8,615 nt of DNA from Chloroflexota bacterium (lineage in GTDB: Bacteria; Chloroflexota; Dehalococcoidia; Lucifugimonadales; JADFKI01), in assembly GCA_009838595.1 (NCBI GenBank), contig VXRI01000349.1:1-8615 (forward strand). The letters are read 5' to 3'. Below, in pieces: positions 6,148 to 8,615 of this stretch. The notes beneath the pieces were generated by a model, which worked only from the letters and a program-made list of their open reading frames with translations, was not told the DNA's origin and did no database searches. The first letter of the stretch is position 1. Every line of letters begins with the position of its first letter. Position numbers and translations under genes: made by a program.

Positions 6148-7812
6148 CTAGTACTGGCGCTGCTGCCGCGATCGACCGCCCATCGAGGCGTATGCCACAT
6201 CGGGGTCGGTAACGACGTCGAGGAGCGCCGGCTTGCCGGAGTTGAACGCGCGCTCGAGTGCGGGGCGAATCTCTTCCGGATCGGTTACGCGCTCGCCGTA
6301 GCCGCCCATACCGTCCATAATCTTGGCATAGTCGGTTTCCTGCGACAAGTAGGTGCCTATACCGCGCATGCCGCGCCGCACAACGCCCTGAGTTGTCTGG
6401 TTCCACGCGCCGTTATTGCCTACGATGGACACGATGGGCAAGTTGAAGCGCACGTAGCTTTCCACGTCGAAGCCTGTCAATCCGAAACCGCCATCGCCGT
6501 ACACGATGCAGACCTGCTTGCCGGGACGTGCGAGTTGTGCTGCCGCCGCGAATCCGCTGCCCGCGCCCAAGCAGCCGAACTGCCCCGGGTCCAGCCAATG
6601 GCCCGGCTCGTTGATATTCAGCACGCGCGCGGCAAATGTAACGATGTCGCCGCCATCGCCGATGACCGTGGCGTCTTCGTCCAGTACATCTCGTAGCTCC
6701 TTCATCAGCCGCATGGGATGTATGGGCGACTGGTCGCTGTTGAGCATGCTCTCGTCCGCTGCTTTGAGCGACTGATCTTCGGTGATGACCTCTTCGACCC
6801 AGCCCTTGCCGGGGGACTTGTAGCCGGTTGCCCTTAGCTCGTCCATTATCTGGCGCAGCACAGCCTTAGAGTTGCCGACGACGCCCACATCAATGTCGCG
6901 ATTCTGTCCTATCTTGCTGCCGTCCATCATTATTTCGATGAGGCGGGGCTTCTGCGGGAACATGCTGTCCGCGCCGTAGCCAAGTCTGAAGTCGATGGGC
7001 GTGCCGAGGAGTATTACGGTGTCGGACTTGACCAAACCATAGCGCCTGCCAAGGCTGCCAAGGTTTGGATGGTCTGACGGTATGCTGCCGCGACCCATCG
7101 CGTTCAAGAACACGGGAGAGTCGATCATCTCGACGAACTCACGCAGTTCTTCGGACGCGTCGTTCCACCAAACATCGGAGCCGGCGAGAATCATCGGTCG
7201 CTCGGTGCTGTGCAGAATGTCGACGACCTGCTTGATATATTCCGGATCGCCATATGCCTTGGAGTCGGTGCGATAGCTGCTCGGATAGCTTACTTCGTCC
7301 TCTTCCGTCCTGCCGTTGACGACATCTATCGGAATCTCGAGGTATGCCGGTCCCGGCACGCCAGTAGTGGCATGCCTAAACGCGATTGAAACATAGTCGG
7401 GGATGCGCTCGACGCGCTTGACCTGCTCCGAGAACTTGGTAACGGGCTTCAGGAATGTCGCGCTGTCGAAGTCCTGCAAGCCGCCGCGCAGGTGGTCGGT
7501 TATGCCCGCGTTGCCACCGATGAGAATCATCGGGCTTGGCGCTTGGAATGCGTTGGCGATGCCGGTCACTGCGTCCGTAACGCCTGGTCCCGCCGTTACA
7601 ATGGCGACGCCCGGCTTGCCTGTAACCTTCGCCCAGCCTTCGGCGGCATGCGCGGCTACCTGCTCGTGCCGGAAGTCGATGACCTTGATGCCTTCGTCAA
7701 CACAGCCCTCGTAGAGATTGTAGATGTGCCCGCCGTTCAGCGTGAACACATACTCTACGCCCTCCCGTTTCAGTGCTTTGGCGAATAATCGCCCGCCGTC
7801 TATTTCTGCCAT
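6148..7812 (-). CDS. ThDP-dependent enzyme, 2-hydroxyacyl-CoA lyase / acetolactate-synthase-like
   Basis: 554 residues with the three-domain pyruvate-oxidase/acetolactate-synthase layout. The PYR domain (about 5-170) contains the activating glutamate Glu50 in R-H-E-Q-V-A-A-H-A-A-E-G and the loop T-A-G-P-G-V-T-D (73-80). A central domain (about 190-325) lies between. The PP domain (about 365-535) has the ThDP/Mg motif G-D-G at 439-441, 24 residues, then N-N at 466-467. The stretches G-C-L-G-A-G-S-G-F-A (413-422) and N-L-P-I-V-S-I-V-G-N-N-G (457-468) are typical of bacterial 2-hydroxyacyl-CoA lyases, which split a 2-hydroxyacyl-CoA into formyl-CoA and an aldehyde or ketone; many homologues are filed as acetolactate synthase. 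No ilvN partner is visible, and CoA-transferases flank the gene on both sides, which favours a CoA-thioester substrate. Oxalyl-CoA decarboxylase is an alternative. The ATG is fixed by a strong ribosome site (7817-7822). The ThDP call is firm, the substrate inferred. Confidence 0.85.
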   Translation of the reverse strand: MAEIDGGRLFAKALKREGVEYVFTLNGGHIYNLYEGCVDEGIKVIDFRHEQVAAHAAEGWAKVTGKPGVAIVTAGPGVTDAVTGIANAFQAPSPMILIGGNAGITDHLRGGLQDFDSATFLKPVTKFSEQVKRVERIPDYVSIAFRHATTGVPGPAYLEIPIDVVNGRTEEDEVSYPSSYRTDSKAYGDPEYIKQVVDILHSTERPMILAGSDVWWNDASEELREFVEMIDSPVFLNAMGRGSIPSDHPNLGSLGRRYGLVKSDTVILLGTPIDFRLGYGADSMFPQKPRLIEIMMDGSKIGQNRDIDVGVVGNSKAVLRQIMDELRATGYKSPGKGWVEEVITEDQSLKAADESMLNSDQSPIHPMRLMKELRDVLDEDATVIGDGGDIVTFAARVLNINEPGHWLDPGQFGCLGAGSGFAAAAQLARPGKQVCIVYGDGGFGLTGFDVESYVRFNLPIVSIVGNNGAWNQTTQGVVRRGMRGIGTYLSQETDYAKIMDGMGGYGERVTDPEEIRPALERAFNSGKPALLDVVTDPDVAYASMGGRSRQQRQY

Positions 7813-7816
7813 TGTT

Positions 7817-7822
7817 CCTCCC
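7817..7822 (-). promoter_or_regulatory. strong ribosome binding site of the ThDP gene
   Basis: GGGAGG within AAAGGGAGG on the minus strand, four bases before the ATG. It is the strongest ribosome site in the window, which suggests high translation of this gene. Confidence 0.8.
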
Positions 7823-7908
7823 TTTGTATTGGATTCCTAATTTGTCGGCGATGCCTACGCAGACATCAGCCGCCCTTCGGGTGCGGGTGTAGAATGCCCC
7901 TTTTCCTT

Positions 7909-7932
7909 CTACGTCTCTATCTACGTCTCTAT
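7909..7932. repeat. 12-bp perfect tandem duplication inside the hicB remnant
   Basis: CTACGTCTCTAT occurs twice in succession (7909-7920, 7921-7932). On the coding minus strand each copy reads I-E-T-stop in the HicB frame, so the duplication kept the frame but doubled a stop codon. It looks like replication slippage in a gene already free of selection. Confidence 0.9.
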
Positions 7933-7981
7933 CCAGATGTCCATGACTTCTTTGACTTCGTCCTCGTTGCTCCAATAGATG

Positions 7982-7987
7982 ATTATA
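7982..7987 (-). promoter_or_regulatory. perfect TATAAT hexamer at the hicB frameshift point
   Basis: The minus strand reads TATAAT exactly where the HicB reading frame breaks. No good -35 hexamer is found 16-18 bases upstream, so a promoter is only a possibility. If used, it would give the ThDP gene a leader of about 160 bases through the dead hicB. Confidence 0.2.
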
Positions 7988-8011
7988 TTTGCATTTATGA
8001 GCCATCTGGTA

Positions 8012-8246
8012 TCAATCAAATGTAATCACTACTTGCCGGAATTTTCTGAATTGATATGCCTTCGCCATCGAGTTCTTAGTCTATAACAGCTCCCAGCCCA
8101 GAGATGCGGAAAACATTATGGCTACCTCGAATGGTTTCATAGAAACCCATATTAAGCCATAACCGACGAAATTCGGCGAACCTGATATTAGAATCTGATC
8201 GTCCGGATAATGTGGCTCGAAACAGGCGCGAGTCTCTGTTTGGCAA
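8012..8246 (-). pseudogene. hicA: decayed HicA-type toxin (internal stop and frameshift)
   Basis: HicA toxins are small ribosome-independent mRNA interferases with a dsRBD-like fold and a catalytic His. From a TTG at 8246, 56 codons read as a HicA N-terminus: P-N-R-D-S-R-L-F-R (2-10), L-S-G-R-S-D-S-N-I-R-F (13-23), L-N-M-G-F (31-35), then T-I-R-G-S-H-N-V-F-R (38-47) holding the catalytic His43. A TAA (8078-8076) interrupts after A-V-I-D. The same frame continues E-L-D-G, then the family C-terminus M-A-K-A-Y-Q-F-R-K-F-R-Q-V-V (8068 onward) appears in another frame, ending at TGA 8014-8012. The 235-base span is not a multiple of three, as expected for a net frameshift; a deletion between short ATGGC repeats near 8066 would explain it. 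The gene cannot encode intact toxin. The base composition is more AT-rich than the flanking genes, which suits an acquired module. Identification is from motif recall. Confidence 0.82.
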
Positions 8247-8320
8247 CCTGATTTCTGGGTAGGACTGCGTGTATCACCCTCCTGCTCTAATCAATTCGTA
8301 GAAAGTGTCCATCTTGCTCT

Positions 8321-8615
8321 TCACAAAATCGCCCCCGCATCTTGCAGTTCCGAAATGTCGTCCCAGCCGTAGCCGAGTTCGTCGATTAGGATTTGCTCCG
8401 TGTGCTGCCCTAGCTCCGGGGCTTCTTGCCATATTCCGGCTGGCGTTTCGCTGTATATGTTCGGATGATTGCACATCTTCACATCACCGAGAACCGGGTG
8501 ATCGAAATCCGTGATGTAATTGTTCGCCATGACCTGCACATCGTCTTCAAGGTCGGTTATCGACTGTACTTTTGCGTAGATGAAGTCCACCTCATACTCA
8601 CGGAAAACGGTGTCC
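8321..8615 (-). CDS. family III CoA-transferase, C-terminal fragment cut by window edge
   Basis: About 97 codons of the C-terminal domain are visible; the rest lies beyond the right edge. The end aligns over its length with the complete transferase at 4779-6011: K-V-Q-S-I-T-D-L against R-V-Q-S-I-M-D-L, N-N-Y-I-T-D-F-D-H against N-D-Y-L-I-D-F-E-H, H-T-E-Q-I-L-I-D-E-L against H-T-E-S-V-L-I-D-L-L, and the same W-D-D-I-x-E-L-Q near the end, with both proteins finishing in I-L. The two are paralogues rather than a recent exact duplication. The frame is open to the last base, so no start is called. The catalytic Asp would be outside the window. It is the gene upstream of the hicAB remnant and the ThDP lyase and may once have been cotranscribed with the lyase. 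Confidence 0.9.
   Translation of the reverse strand, partial: DTVFREYEVDFIYAKVQSITDLEDDVQVMANNYITDFDHPVLGDVKMCNHPNIYSETPAGIWQEAPELGQHTEQILIDELGYGWDDISELQDAGAIL

Larger units (their letters stand above)
7855..8005 (-). pseudogene. hicB: decayed HicB-type antitoxin (frameshift, core deletion, stops)
   Basis: Short HicB antitoxins neutralise HicA and are about 70 residues. Here three family blocks survive in order on the minus strand. The ATG at 8005 reads M-A-H-K-C-K-Y, then the frame must shift to reach I-I-I-Y-W-S-N-E-D-E (7986-7957), the N-terminal HicB signature. This runs directly into V-K-E-V-M-D-I-W-I-E-T (7956-7924), the helix that normally comes about 25 residues later, so the core with the E-V-P-E-L-P-G-C region is missing. 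A TAG follows, then a tandem copy of I-E-T-stop, then K-E-K-G-H-S-T-P-A-P-E-G-R-L-M-S-A and a final TAG (7857-7855), matching the usual G-R-L-M-x-A end of HicB. The order and six-base spacing after the hicA remnant support the call. It cannot make a working antitoxin. Identification is from motif recall, not alignment. Confidence 0.82.

Noticed and set aside
6142..6696. Plus-strand open frame of 184 codons
   Set aside because: Antisense shadow of the ThDP enzyme.
7697..8005. Minus-strand open frame of 102 codons overlapping the ThDP start
   Set aside because: Its first seven residues are the start of the hicB remnant, but the rest is out of frame with both HicB and the ThDP enzyme and has an Arg-rich composition typical of a shadow.
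8274..8320. Short minus-strand peptide ending M-D-T-F-Y-E-L-I-R-A-G-G
   Set aside because: It sits between the CoA-transferase stop and hicA with no recognisable family and no ribosome site of its own. It may be debris of a further gene, but nothing supports a call.
1..8615. tRNA or rRNA genes, CRISPR arrays, insertion sequences or attachment sites
   Set aside because: No cloverleaf-like segment, spaced repeats, transposase motif or terminal inverted repeats were found on either strand by reading.

Overview
The window looks like chromosomal DNA of a free-living bacterium, most likely a Chloroflexota member of the Dehalococcoidia/SAR202 type. That placement is inferred from three things: the rsmI - metG - polyprenyl synthetase order, the short MetRS with two zinc knuckles, and the duplicated family III CoA-transferases beside a thiamine-diphosphate lyase. 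No rRNA or protein marker here settles it. Every supported gene lies on the minus strand, so transcription runs from high to low coordinates.

Housekeeping half (1-3760). In transcription order: rsmI (16S rRNA 2'-O-methyltransferase), a 188-base spacer with two tandem perfect hairpins and a possible extended -10 promoter, metG (methionyl-tRNA synthetase), then a GTG-started trans-polyprenyl diphosphate synthase that runs off the left edge about 20 residues before its expected end. A GC-rich hairpin separates rsmI from the metabolic genes upstream of it.

Metabolic half (3760-8615). In transcription order: the C-terminal end of one CaiB/BaiF-type (family III) CoA-transferase cut by the right edge, a decayed toxin-antitoxin remnant, a 554-residue ThDP enzyme resembling 2-hydroxyacyl-CoA lyases and acetolactate synthases, a terminator-like hairpin, a complete second CoA-transferase clearly paralogous to the first, and a double-hot-dog MaoC-like protein with its own plausible promoter. 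Taken together these suggest carboxylic-acid activation by CoA transfer, C-C cleavage at a 2-hydroxyacyl-CoA, and a hot-dog protein acting on an acyl-CoA. The layout parallels frc/oxc of oxalate catabolism, but the substrate cannot be read from the sequence.

The most unusual content is the apparently gene-free stretch 7813-8320. Read by hand in all minus frames it holds a degraded hicA-hicB toxin-antitoxin operon. HicA keeps its catalytic Gly-Ser-His but has a stop and a frameshift. HicB has a frameshift, a deleted core, a 12-bp tandem duplication that repeats a stop codon, and a recognisable C-terminus. The ThDP gene starts 42 bases after the dead hicB.
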